From: Lachnospiraceae bacterium
GTDB lineage: Bacteria; Bacillota; Clostridia; Lachnospirales; Lachnospiraceae
DNA: 42,054 bases
Reading direction: 5' to 3'
Assembly (NCBI GenBank): GCA_022791975.1
Contig: JAAWAC010000015.1
Span: 1-42,054, forward strand
Numbering within the stretch: the stretch's first letter is position 1; each line of letters opens with the position of its first letter. Shown piece by piece: positions 7,981 to 15,376 of the stretch. The notes under the pieces are model-generated. The model did not search any database. It was given only the letters and a program-made list of their open reading frames with translations, and was not told the DNA's origin. Both the position numbers and the translations under genes were made by a program.

Positions 7981-9436
7981 AGAGAAACCTTCTTTCTGCC
8001 GTCATTTGATGCACTCCCCCGCTTCTACCCGCAAAGCCGGAAAACAAAGAGGTGGCGCTGAATTCTGCCCGCACAGTCAGTCCATCAATGCACTGATCCA
8101 TATACAGATAGCGGCCCTGCTCTGTGGCACGCAGGTTTCCCTCCATAATATCCAATGCCCGCATGCACTTCTTATCTCGGCCTGTCACTGTCAGGAGAAG
8201 CCGCAGATATCCCTCATACTTTAATCCCCCTGCATCTGTTCTGTTATCATACTCGGATACATGGGAACGCAAGGTAAAAAGTTTCGTCAGAGGCAGCTTC
8301 CAGGACTCTCCTGTTTTCACCAGAGCAATCTGATTTCCCTGCAAAAGTCCACGCACATCCAAGATACTTTCCCCATATGCCCAAGTCAGCAAAATTACCT
8401 GCTTCAACGCATCAACCAGCTCTGGCATCAGGGTCAGCCCTGCCACAACTGCTGCTAGGGCAAAAGCCTCTGCCTGTTTTTTGCTGTCTGTCAACAGATA
8501 GGCATAATTAACCCCTTCCCGAAGGAGTAGCAAGCGCTTTACCACACCCTCCAGGTTTTCCCTGTCACTATCCTTCCCTACTAAAATATACTCCAGCTCA
8601 TAGGCCAGCCATTCTCCCTCCCGCTCCTGTTGTAAGGCTTCCCTGGCATTGGCACACCGCTCCAAAAGATAGGTGTGAAACCACTGGTCATTGATCACCC
8701 CCGGTGAAATATGCCCGGCCGGGCCGCATCCCTCCAGAAGCGGACGCACGGAAGGTACTTTGTCCAGAGAAACGGCCCTGGATGACATATGATCCGTTTC
8801 GGCCACCACCATGGCCAGAAGACTGCTCTCCCTCTCCTGAATCATCTCTGCTGTAGGGTCCTCCGTGTCCTCCTCTTCTTCCTCCCTGCGTCTTTGTCGC
8901 AATACCTCCAGATTGTCCCGCTCTCTCTGGTCAGCATCCTGAAAACTGTTCTCCTGTTCCTCCAGGTTTCTGGCATTCTCAGTGCAATCCAACCATTCTG
9001 GTAGCAGTGAGGCGCCCCAAAGATCCTGCTCAAAGGCTACTGCCTGTTCGTAAAATACCTGCCCCTTACCATCTGTGGCTCTGGAAAAATCCCTTGTTTC
9101 CAGTTCACAAACGGCTGTCTGGAAGGGGGTGAAGGCGCCGCGCGCCTCCCCATCCCTCCAAGACAAATTTCCTTTTAAATAGGTGAGCAATCTTGTCTGT
9201 ACCTTTTGTTCAGACTCCTGCCGATCTCCATAAGCACTATCCAGAAAAAACAAACCATACCGCTCCCACAGATCTGCCTGGTATTCCGATAAAAGGGAAT
9301 ATTCGCAGAGTGTAAGACTCCGCTGAATCCGGCTGCGTATCACCTGCTGATAGGCGGAATCCAGTACTGCTCCTAAAACCCCCAGAAATAGCGGAAGGAG
9401 TAGACTCATAAACACTGTAATCTGTGCCCGTTTCAT
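7970..9436 (-). CDS. DUF5702-like membrane-anchored pilus accessory protein
   Basis: A 488-residue protein with one N-terminal hydrophobic helix (about 7-27, MKRAQITVFMSLLLPLFLGV) and a large, mostly helical and acidic extracytoplasmic region. An N-terminus beginning with a short basic segment and TVF.SLLLP is typical of TadG-like and DUF5702 proteins of Lachnospiraceae Tad loci (family name from memory). A strongly charged stretch REEEEEDTED lies near residue 190. It is packed 7 nt behind the Flp1 pilin gene. A structural role at the outer face of the pilus machine is likely, but no motif shows a specific activity. Confidence 0.75.
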   Translation of the reverse strand: MKRAQITVFMSLLLPLFLGVLGAVLDSAYQQVIRSRIQRSLTLCEYSLLSEYQADLWERYGLFFLDSAYGDRQESEQKVQTRLLTYLKGNLSWRDGEARGAFTPFQTAVCELETRDFSRATDGKGQVFYEQAVAFEQDLWGASLLPEWLDCTENARNLEEQENSFQDADQRERDNLEVLRQRRREEEEEDTEDPTAEMIQERESSLLAMVVAETDHMSSRAVSLDKVPSVRPLLEGCGPAGHISPGVINDQWFHTYLLERCANAREALQQEREGEWLAYELEYILVGKDSDRENLEGVVKRLLLLREGVNYAYLLTDSKKQAEAFALAAVVAGLTLMPELVDALKQVILLTWAYGESILDVRGLLQGNQIALVKTGESWKLPLTKLFTLRSHVSEYDNRTDAGGLKYEGYLRLLLTVTGRDKKCMRALDIMEGNLRATEQGRYLYMDQCIDGLTVRAEFSATSLFSGFAGRSGGVHQMTAERRFLYEW

Positions 9437-9443
9437 ATTTTTG

Positions 9444-9614
9444 TCACACCTTATTGCTCTGCTTTACAATCTTTTCAAAGATGCTCTTCACCAGGTCCGT
9501 CAACTGCTCTTTAAAGATCAGCACCAGAGAAATCAACACCACCAAAATCAGGATCAGCTCCACAACGCCTACACCATCCTCTTCCCTCAAAAAACGCATC
9601 CATAATTCTTTCAT
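9444..9614 (-). CDS. Flp1-type IVb pilin, major pilus subunit
   Basis: A 56-residue pilin. The N-terminal leader MKELWMRFLREEDGVGVVE is followed by a hydrophobic helix (LILILVVLISLVLIF) and a short amphipathic tail. The EEDGVGVVELILI segment matches the class III prepilin cleavage pattern, with Gly before the mature N-terminus and Glu at mature position 5 or nearby. AGGAGG (9627-9622) lies 7 nt before the ATG, the strongest ribosome-binding site in the operon, as expected for the most abundant product. The gene lies between the TadC-like and DUF5702-like genes. Only one Flp pilin copy is present. Confidence 0.88.
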   Translation of the reverse strand: MKELWMRFLREEDGVGVVELILILVVLISLVLIFKEQLTDLVKSIFEKIVKQSNKV

Positions 9615-9728
9615 TCATCATCCTCCTAGTTATCATTTTGCTGTTTTTCTTTTTATTGTTTTTAGTTTCATTATTTTTAATCCCGCATTTTTTCTCTCTG
9701 GCATCTGTTTGCTATAATTTCCAGTTTT

Positions 9729-10967
9729 CTACATTTGCATAGACATCAAGGCCGGCGCAATGACAATTATCATTACAACTCCCAGCATCCCAATCATGGG
9801 AAGCAGTAGCTTGGTGCCTGCCTCCTCCCCCTGCTTTCTGGCCAGAGCCTTGCGGTTTTCAAAGGCTTGCCACATTTCTGTCTCCAGCAACTCCCCCAGA
9901 CCCCGGTTTCCTTTCCGCAAGTTCTGGGTCAGGAGGCCTATCAGCTTTTTATAGCAGGGTACCCGGCAACGGTCTGCAAAGCGCTCATAGGCGTTGAGCT
10001 CTCCTACGCCACTTTGCATTTCAAAGCCAGTCTTTAGCATTTCCTCATAAACATAGCGGCATTCTGATCGGCCTGTCTGTTCTCTTTTCTGATAGTCCCC
10101 GGCGATTTTCATCCATGCTGCCCGACAAGTAAGACCTGCCTCCATGTAGAGCTTTAGCTTGCTTACAAGCTCCGGATAATCCATTTCCATCTGACTTCGC
10201 GTTTTTTGTTGCCGCTTTTCCTCCTGATGTCGCTTGGACAGCACCTGCATAAGGGCGCCTACCACTGCCAGCACCACCACCAATATTCCCCGGTAATCCA
10301 TGGGTCTATTCCACTGTAGCGCTACTCCGGCTGCTTCCTGGGGAAGTGGTTGCCGGGACTCATATTGGGAATTTATGCTTTCCTTCTCCACAGCTTCCCT
10401 AAGACTCTCCAGAAATGCCTCCTCAGGACTTTGTTTTAACGGCAACACACGTACATAAATGGGCCAGACTAAAGTCTCCTCCTCCCACTGAAGCTGCGCA
10501 GTCAGCTCTGTCAAAGCACCCTGCGAAGGCAAATTCTGCTGGTTCAAGGTTCCATCCTGGCAGACCGGTCCTCCTTCCATCACACTCCATGTAACCTGGA
10601 CCGGCCAACCCTCCAGCTCCTCTGTCAAAGCCAGTGGCTCCTGCACCTGCTCCAGGGAAGGGTTTTTTCCCTTAATGGAAAGCTCCAGCTCCTTCGCAAT
10701 CTCTGGTAGTTTTTCTCGTATCTCTTCTCTGGTAAGCCTTTGGGCCTCCACAATCACCGGAATTCTCTGTTTGCCAAATTCGGACTGCACCTCCAGCGCT
10801 TCCTCCAGAGAGTCCTCTCCAGCCAGAGGCCGCGGAAGCCCCTGATTATCCCACAGATGACTTCCCTTCCAATCCTGCATAAGAAGCAGTCCCCCAGTCA
10901 CTATCCCAAACAGCAGCAACAGGGCTGGCAACTTCCATTCTTTTTTCCATATACATTTAAATTTCAA
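9729..10967 (-). CDS. TadC-like T2SSF platform protein with large ectodomain
   Basis: A 412-residue inner-membrane platform protein. Residues 13-30 form a first helix. Residues 31-222 are predicted outside. A helix at about 226-243 returns to the cytoplasm, where the T2SSF domain follows (YPELVSKLKLYMEAGLTCRAAW to LGELLE), with a final helix at the C-terminus (LLLPMIGMLGVVMIIVIAPA). Ordinary TadC lacks the outside part. Part of that region (VTWSVMEGG to IYVRVLP) resembles an atrophied bacterial Ig-like fold. It overlaps the TadB-like gene by 11 nt. TadB and TadC together form the membrane platform on which CpaF acts. Confidence 0.82.
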   Translation of the reverse strand: MKFKCIWKKEWKLPALLLLFGIVTGGLLLMQDWKGSHLWDNQGLPRPLAGEDSLEEALEVQSEFGKQRIPVIVEAQRLTREEIREKLPEIAKELELSIKGKNPSLEQVQEPLALTEELEGWPVQVTWSVMEGGPVCQDGTLNQQNLPSQGALTELTAQLQWEEETLVWPIYVRVLPLKQSPEEAFLESLREAVEKESINSQYESRQPLPQEAAGVALQWNRPMDYRGILVVVLAVVGALMQVLSKRHQEEKRQQKTRSQMEMDYPELVSKLKLYMEAGLTCRAAWMKIAGDYQKREQTGRSECRYVYEEMLKTGFEMQSGVGELNAYERFADRCRVPCYKKLIGLLTQNLRKGNRGLGELLETEMWQAFENRKALARKQGEEAGTKLLLPMIGMLGVVMIIVIAPALMSMQM

Positions 10968-11655
10968 TCTGCACCAGCCTTTTTCCCAATCTCCAGAAGG
11001 CCAGATACATGGCCAGACACAAAATCATCAGCGCCCGGCTAATCAGACCTTCATACAATACATCCAGAAATCCCCCAGAAGTGAGGCGCAAGTAAAACAA
11101 CATTCCAAACGGCATCAGGCTCATAATCCCCTGCTCATACTTACGGGAAGCCAAAATCATGGCAATCTCCCGATCCATCTCCAGCTTTTCTCCAATCGTT
11201 CGCACCGTATTTCCTATCACCTGGGTCAAATCCTGCCCACTTCGCTTTGCCGCCGCAAAGATATCTGCAAAAACAGCTGCATCCTCCACGCCACTGCGGC
11301 TGGCAAAGTTTTGAAACGCCTGTTCTACCGTCTGGCTGGCTTCTATTTTATGCTGCATTTCCTCCAGCTCCCGTACCATATAGGCCTCTTTCCATTCCAT
11401 CATGCGCAGATCCCGCACAGCCTCCCGCAAAGCATTTTCTACAGAAAAGCCTGCCTGCAATCCTGCCGACATACTGCGGATTCCTTCTCGAAACTGAAGC
11501 TTTAAGTCCTGCTGCCTTTGTCGAAGCTTTTCCTCTCTTTTCCACCTTACGTAAAACCACAAAAACGGAAGACCAGGAATGCAGGCCCAAAGGGTATCAA
11601 AGAATAATAAGGCAGTCAGCAAAACTAGCCCGCTTCCCTCTAGCATGCACAGCAT
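10957..11655 (-). CDS. TadB-like T2SSF platform protein
   Basis: About 232 residues with N-terminal hydrophobic helices, a cytoplasmic T2SSF domain (FREGIRSMSAGLQAGFSVENALREA), and C-terminal membrane segments. This is the TadB half of the Flp pilus inner-membrane platform. The start is uncertain. The ATG at 11655 lies only 3 nt behind AGGAG; the next in-frame ATG at 11646 lies 12 nt behind it, and a CTG between them has ideal spacing. The frame is open upstream into the end of cpaF (YREYHFRPQEW), without any standard start codon, although those residues look like genuine TadB N-terminus. Confidence 0.83.
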   Translation of the reverse strand: MLCMLEGSGLVLLTALLFFDTLWACIPGLPFLWFYVRWKREEKLRQRQQDLKLQFREGIRSMSAGLQAGFSVENALREAVRDLRMMEWKEAYMVRELEEMQHKIEASQTVEQAFQNFASRSGVEDAAVFADIFAAAKRSGQDLTQVIGNTVRTIGEKLEMDREIAMILASRKYEQGIMSLMPFGMLFYLRLTSGGFLDVLYEGLISRALMILCLAMYLAFWRLGKRLVQIEI

Positions 11656-11690
11656 CCACTCCTGTGGCCGGAAATGATATTCACGATAAT

Positions 11691-12908
11691 CTATCCTTCT
11701 CCCTCCCCGCTCTTTTTTCTACCCCGCCGATTCTGCCCCTCCCGGCATCGCTGCAACCCGCCGGGCGCTCCCGCCCTGGCCTCATAGCAGAACAAAGGCT
11801 CCAGCCGGATACTTCCCTTTTCATAACCGATTATCCTTGTTATCTCCAAAACCCTCCGGCTTCCGTCAGGCAGCCGTCCCAAATGGACAAAAAGGTTGAT
11901 GGCAGAGGCAATCTGACGCCGCACAGCCTCCAAAGGGATCTCTATCCCCATGAGCACCATCATCTCCAGGCGGCTCACCATATCAGCCGTACTGTTAGCG
12001 TGACCTGTACTCAGTGATCCGTCATGGCCTGTGTTCATAGCCTGGAGCATATCCACAGCCTCTCCTCCTCTCACCTCCCCCACCACAATACGGTTGGGTC
12101 GCATCCGCAGTGCCGATCGGATCAGGTCCCGAATGGTGATCTCTCCTGTTCCCTCTGTATTGGCGTTTCGCGCCTCCAGCCGGACCAAATTGGGAATATG
12201 GCGGATTTGTAATTCCGCATTGTCCTCAATGGTGATAACCCGCTCCTGTTGGGGAATATATTGAGACAGAGCATTTAAAAATGTGGTCTTTCCGGAACCC
12301 GTGCCTCCACTGATAAACAAATTCTGGCCAATCGTTACAGCTTCTCTTAATAATTCCACAGCCTCCGGCGTAACAGACCCCCACTCTATAAGCTGATCCA
12401 TGGTAATGGGATCCCGGGGAAATCTGCGGATTGTGACTACCGGACCATTCAGAGCCACCGGGTCTAAAACCACATTTACTCTGGAGCCATCTGGCAGGCG
12501 TGCGTCCGCTATGGGGCGGGCTTTGGAAACCGCCCTGTTGGAAAAACTGACTATCTGTTGAACCATATCCTCCAGCCTCTGTTTGGAGGAAAAATGCTTG
12601 TCCCATTTTGTCAGCCTTCCCTTTCTCTCCACAAAAATGTGCTCCGGACCATTGATCATAATCTCCGTAACCTCCGGATCGTCCATAAGCTCCTGCAAAA
12701 TGTCCAGTCTCCGCATCGTATCAAACAGCATTTTCTGCAACTGCTTTTTCTCAGCCAGCCCAATATATGCCTCCTTGCTGCTCTCTATTATGACATCATC
12801 AATAACATCCTTCACCTCTTCGTCCGACAGCTCTCTGGATAAATCCAAGCGGAGTAAAATCTGCTCTCTCAATCGCTGTCCCTTTTCCTCCAACTCTTTG
12901 TTTTTCAT
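11691..12908 (-). CDS. cpaF: CpaF/TadA secretion ATPase
   Basis: A 405-residue hexameric ATPase that powers Flp pilus extension, and in some species retraction. The N-terminal domain ends near residue 120. Then come the Walker A GGTGSGKTT (201-209), Asp box DNAELQ (229-234), Walker B RIVVGEVRG (273-281) and His box TGHDGSLSTGHANS (293-306). The C-terminal tail (about 377-405) is basic and unlike the core. The ATG at 12908 overlaps the previous stop (ATGA) and has GGAGG 7 nt upstream; a longer reading is not needed. Gene order with CpaE-like before and TadB/TadC after is the classic tad order. Confidence 0.95.
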   Translation of the reverse strand: MKNKELEEKGQRLREQILLRLDLSRELSDEEVKDVIDDVIIESSKEAYIGLAEKKQLQKMLFDTMRRLDILQELMDDPEVTEIMINGPEHIFVERKGRLTKWDKHFSSKQRLEDMVQQIVSFSNRAVSKARPIADARLPDGSRVNVVLDPVALNGPVVTIRRFPRDPITMDQLIEWGSVTPEAVELLREAVTIGQNLFISGGTGSGKTTFLNALSQYIPQQERVITIEDNAELQIRHIPNLVRLEARNANTEGTGEITIRDLIRSALRMRPNRIVVGEVRGGEAVDMLQAMNTGHDGSLSTGHANSTADMVSRLEMMVLMGIEIPLEAVRRQIASAINLFVHLGRLPDGSRRVLEITRIIGYEKGSIRLEPLFCYEARAGAPGGLQRCREGQNRRGRKKSGEGEG

Positions 12909-13900
12909 GGGCAATCCTCCAGCTCCTCTGCCAACCGGTAGAGCTCTGCTGGTATCTCTAATCGGCCAGGAGCGCACCTCTCTCGTAATCTGGGCAGTTC
13001 TATTTTGTCTATGATTTCTTTTAAGTTTTCATGCCCCTTCATCTCCAGCACTTTCTCAAATTGCCGCAGCTTTGCCTGGGAAATCTCATCCTCCAGTACT
13101 GGCATGTAAATGTGCCTGCATTTCTCCAAAAGGCCAAATAATCCCTGAATACAATCAGAAAAGTCTACAATTAGACTTTCATAGCCTGCATCCCCCATCA
13201 GCCGCTCCAGCAGAAGCTCCCACTCCTCCTCGGAGACAGAAATCAAATCCGTGGGGGAGAGAGCTGGGGCTATATAGTCCAGAGCATCCAGGCTGTGGGT
13301 AACACTTTTTAGCTTATACAGAAATCCCTGCTTCCCCTTTTTTAAAAAATACAGCAAATCTCCTAAATTCCACTCATGGGCAGAGGGCATCCTTTCCTCA
13401 AAGCCGGAATAAGCCTCCAAATTCAGGTATAAAGTCCGCCTTTTTCTGGCACATACAGCTCCCAGAGCCAAAGCAAAGGTTGTCTTTCCCAATCTCTGTA
13501 TGGGGGAATACACCCCATACAGTCTCACCTCTTCCTGAAGAAGGGCAGCCTGTAAAAATGGGTGGTCTGCCTCTGCATAATAGTGAAGCACCTCCCGGAT
13601 GATCCGTTCAGCAGACTGATACTTATAGATTGCCGGTTCCCTCTCAAGCCCTGCTGGCACATGGCCCTCTGTGAGGAGAATCTGCCGACCCACCGACAGA
13701 CAATGGGCTTCTCTGGACACCATGCTGTCAGAGATTAAAAGAACCTGGATTTCCTCCTGCTGTGCAAAAGCCTCCAAGGCTTCTCTGGAGGTAAAAGCCC
13801 GGACATAAAAAGGGCTGATTTGTTTTTCATTGAGATATTCCATCAGCCGGGCCACATAGGTCTCCTCAGAATCACACACTGCCAGTATTCTGCTTTTCAA
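12905..13900 (-). CDS. CpaE/TadZ-like localisation protein
   Basis: About 331 residues. The N-terminal 105 residues look like an atypical receiver domain (ILAVCDSEE, D10, and VLLISDS, D58). A ParA/MinD-like nucleotide-binding domain follows from about 125. Its P-loop reads SPIQRLGKTTFALALG (132-147): GKTT is kept, but the preceding KGG of deviant Walker A proteins is absent. TadZ/CpaE proteins place the pilus machine in the cell. The TTG at 13900 is chosen because AGGAGG lies 6 nt upstream and because it overlaps the preceding stop (TTGA). Upstream residues in this frame belong to the peptidase gene's shadow. Confidence 0.83.
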   Translation of the reverse strand: MKSRILAVCDSEETYVARLMEYLNEKQISPFYVRAFTSREALEAFAQQEEIQVLLISDSMVSREAHCLSVGRQILLTEGHVPAGLEREPAIYKYQSAERIIREVLHYYAEADHPFLQAALLQEEVRLYGVYSPIQRLGKTTFALALGAVCARKRRTLYLNLEAYSGFEERMPSAHEWNLGDLLYFLKKGKQGFLYKLKSVTHSLDALDYIAPALSPTDLISVSEEEWELLLERLMGDAGYESLIVDFSDCIQGLFGLLEKCRHIYMPVLEDEISQAKLRQFEKVLEMKGHENLKEIIDKIELPRLRERCAPGRLEIPAELYRLAEELEDCP

Positions 13901-14415
13901 ACCACTCCTCCTATCATACAGGCAAGGACTGCAAGGAGAATCGGTGCGGACATATGAATCACTGCCTGTCCCTCCTGCAAAGGCTGCCCATAAGGTGCAA
14001 AGCGCCTGTTCTGAATACTTTGCCCCACATAATTCGCAAGATAAGCCATTCGCCTGCAAAGGCTGCCCTGAAAGCTCATTTTTAAAATGGCTGCCACAGC
14101 TCCAAAGATCAGAGTCAAAAACAGGCACTGGGGCATAGCTGCTCTCCCCAGAAAACCTCCGATAACTGCCAGAAGCTTTACGTCTCCCGCCCCCACAGCT
14201 CCAAAAGCAAACAGGGGAAAGGTCCACACAAAAGGAAGAAAAACACCAGATGCAAAAGCAAGCCCTCCGGATGCACCATGTATTTGTAGCTTACAAAGCA
14301 GACCCAATATAAACCCTACAAGAATTAGTCTGTTGCGGATTTTCCCGGTCAACATATCCATTACCATGGCCGCATTTAATATAGCAATTAAAATGCAGTC
14401 TTCTAATAGCTGCAA
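13897..14415 (-). CDS. cpaA: TadV/CpaA prepilin peptidase
   Basis: A 172-residue polytopic A24 aspartic protease that trims Flp prepilins and TadE-like proteins at the membrane. The catalytic residues are D20 (MVMDMLTGKIRN) and D78 (GAVGAGDVK, the GxGDxK motif). At least four hydrophobic helices follow. The start is a TTG (14415) with GAGAGGTG upstream. It is the first gene of the pilus operon, about 85 nt behind a predicted promoter. A second A24 peptidase lies seven genes downstream. Confidence 0.9.
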   Translation of the reverse strand: MQLLEDCILIAILNAAMVMDMLTGKIRNRLILVGFILGLLCKLQIHGASGGLAFASGVFLPFVWTFPLFAFGAVGAGDVKLLAVIGGFLGRAAMPQCLFLTLIFGAVAAILKMSFQGSLCRRMAYLANYVGQSIQNRRFAPYGQPLQEGQAVIHMSAPILLAVLACMIGGVV

Positions 14416-14482
14416 TCCTTCACCTCTCTTTCCAAATGAAATTTTAAATTTTTGGAATTTTAAGCCCGAACGGGCTGATACA

Positions 14483-14534
14483 GATAAACGTTTATCGTGA
14501 GCTTATTATATGCGAAGTCCCCCGCATTTGTAAA
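14483..14534 (-). promoter_or_regulatory. pilus operon promoter with palindromic putative operator
   Basis: On the minus strand TTTACA (14534-14529) and TATAAT (14510-14505) are separated by 18 bp, only 12 bp behind the bofA stop. The expected start is near 14498. Immediately downstream, at 14496-14483, lies a perfect 14-bp palindrome GATAAACGTTTATC, well placed for a repressor. A second small inverted repeat, AGCCCG/CGGGCT (14463-14476), follows in the leader. The promoter match is good; the operator role is inferred from position and symmetry only. Confidence 0.62.
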
Positions 14535-14545
14535 TTGGCAAACAT

Positions 14546-14737
14546 TCACAAAATTGCATAGGCAGCAATTCCAAAAAGCAGACCCAGGCCGCTGATACCA
14601 AGGGTTCCCACTGTCAAAAGGCTGACAAAATTTAATCCCACAGATATGGAAATTCCCATAAAGGACAATATCATATTTATGACCTGGATGCCAATCGCTC
14701 CGTATACCACACGAAGAAAAAAATTCAATAGCTTCAT
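14546..14737 (-). CDS. bofA: BofA-like pro-sigma-K processing inhibitor
   Basis: About 63 residues, strongly hydrophobic. The C-terminal part, GISISVGLNFVSLLTVGTLGISGLGLLFGI, aligns with the B. subtilis BofA core (IHVPINLVTTAISGILGIPG). BofA sits in the forespore outer membrane and blocks the SpoIVFB protease until late sporulation. It is shorter than the 87-residue B. subtilis protein and lacks the first transmembrane helix. An in-frame TTG at 14785 would add 16 hydrophilic residues but has no ribosome-binding site, so I take ATG 14737 (AGAGGA upstream). Its neighbour yaaL is also its neighbour in B. subtilis. Confidence 0.78.
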   Translation of the reverse strand: MKLLNFFLRVVYGAIGIQVINMILSFMGISISVGLNFVSLLTVGTLGISGLGLLFGIAAYAIL

Positions 14738-14895
14738 AGTCCCTGTCCTCTGTCCTTTTTTTAACCATATGAAAGATTTATCCAAATTATGCTAGTTTTA
14801 GTATATATGGGAATTTTTTTGACTATACTATATAAAACAAGCCAGAAATCAAAAGAGACCTGTATGTGTCTAATATTTCAGAAAGTGGGGATTTT

Positions 14896-15114
14896 ATGAA
14901 AAAAACGCAAGCACAGCCTGTGACGGCCAAGCAACAGCTACTTGAAGACTTGCACCGAACCAAAAATGCCCTGGATACGGCTTACTCAAACTTTGAAAAT
15001 GTCATCGACCCGGATCTGATCGACTGCTATACCTATGAGATTTATGCCGTCCAGAAGCGCTACAAGTTTTTGTTGGAGCAGGCCCGGCAGATGGATCTCC
15101 AGTCCTTTTTTTGA
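14896..15114 (+). CDS. YaaL family protein (DUF2508)
   Basis: A 72-residue helical protein. The conserved features are LDTAYSNFENVIDPDLIDCYTYEIYAVQ and KRYKFLLEQAR, which match the DUF2508/YaaL pattern. The function is unknown. In B. subtilis yaaL lies between recR and bofA; here it is adjacent to bofA but points the other way. The ATG at 14896 is preceded by GTGGGGA. A strong bidirectional hairpin lies about 100 bp downstream. I see no convincing housekeeping promoter in the 158-bp space to bofA. Confidence 0.8.
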   Translation: MKKTQAQPVTAKQQLLEDLHRTKNALDTAYSNFENVIDPDLIDCYTYEIYAVQKRYKFLLEQARQMDLQSFF

Positions 15115-15211
15115 TCTTCTTTTTCTATGGTGAACTAAGCGGTCAAAAGCAGACAGATATAATTTTTAAGCTGCGTGCAAAAACAGGGGATGTAAAAATA
15201 CTCCCCAAATA

Positions 15212-15249
15212 AAAAAATCGCTGAGGTCGTGAGACTTCAGCGATTTTTT
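15212..15249. terminator. bidirectional terminator between yaaL and metG
   Basis: A 17-bp stem (AAAAAATCGCTGAGGTC against GACTTCAGCGATTTTTT, one G-U pair) closes on a GTGA tetraloop. A and T runs at the base make it a rho-independent terminator in both directions, for yaaL (+) and metG (-). Confidence 0.92.
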
Positions 15250-15278
15250 GGTATAAATAATTATGCGACGAACTAATC

Positions 15279-15326
15279 TTACCAATGATAATGCTACCCC
15301 ACGTCATTGGAAATTACCATTGGTAA
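15279..15326. repeat. cluster of TTACCA/TGGTAA dyads behind metG
   Basis: TTACCAATG (15279-15287) is the reverse complement of CATTGGTAA (15318-15326). TTACCATTGGTAA (15314-15326) is itself a 13-nt palindrome. CCAATGA/TCATTGG (15282-15288 and 15304-15310) forms another small stem. No T-run follows, so it is not an ordinary terminator. It lies in the metG 3' untranslated region. Confidence 0.5.
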
Positions 15327-15376
15327 TCAAAAAATTAATTTGTATTTCTGATCTGGTATATACTTTCTGTGAAGTG

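Noticed and set aside
14463..14476. AGCCCG/CGGGCT as a terminator of bofA
   Set aside because: The loop would be only 2 nt and there is no T-run; it lies inside the pilus operon leader.
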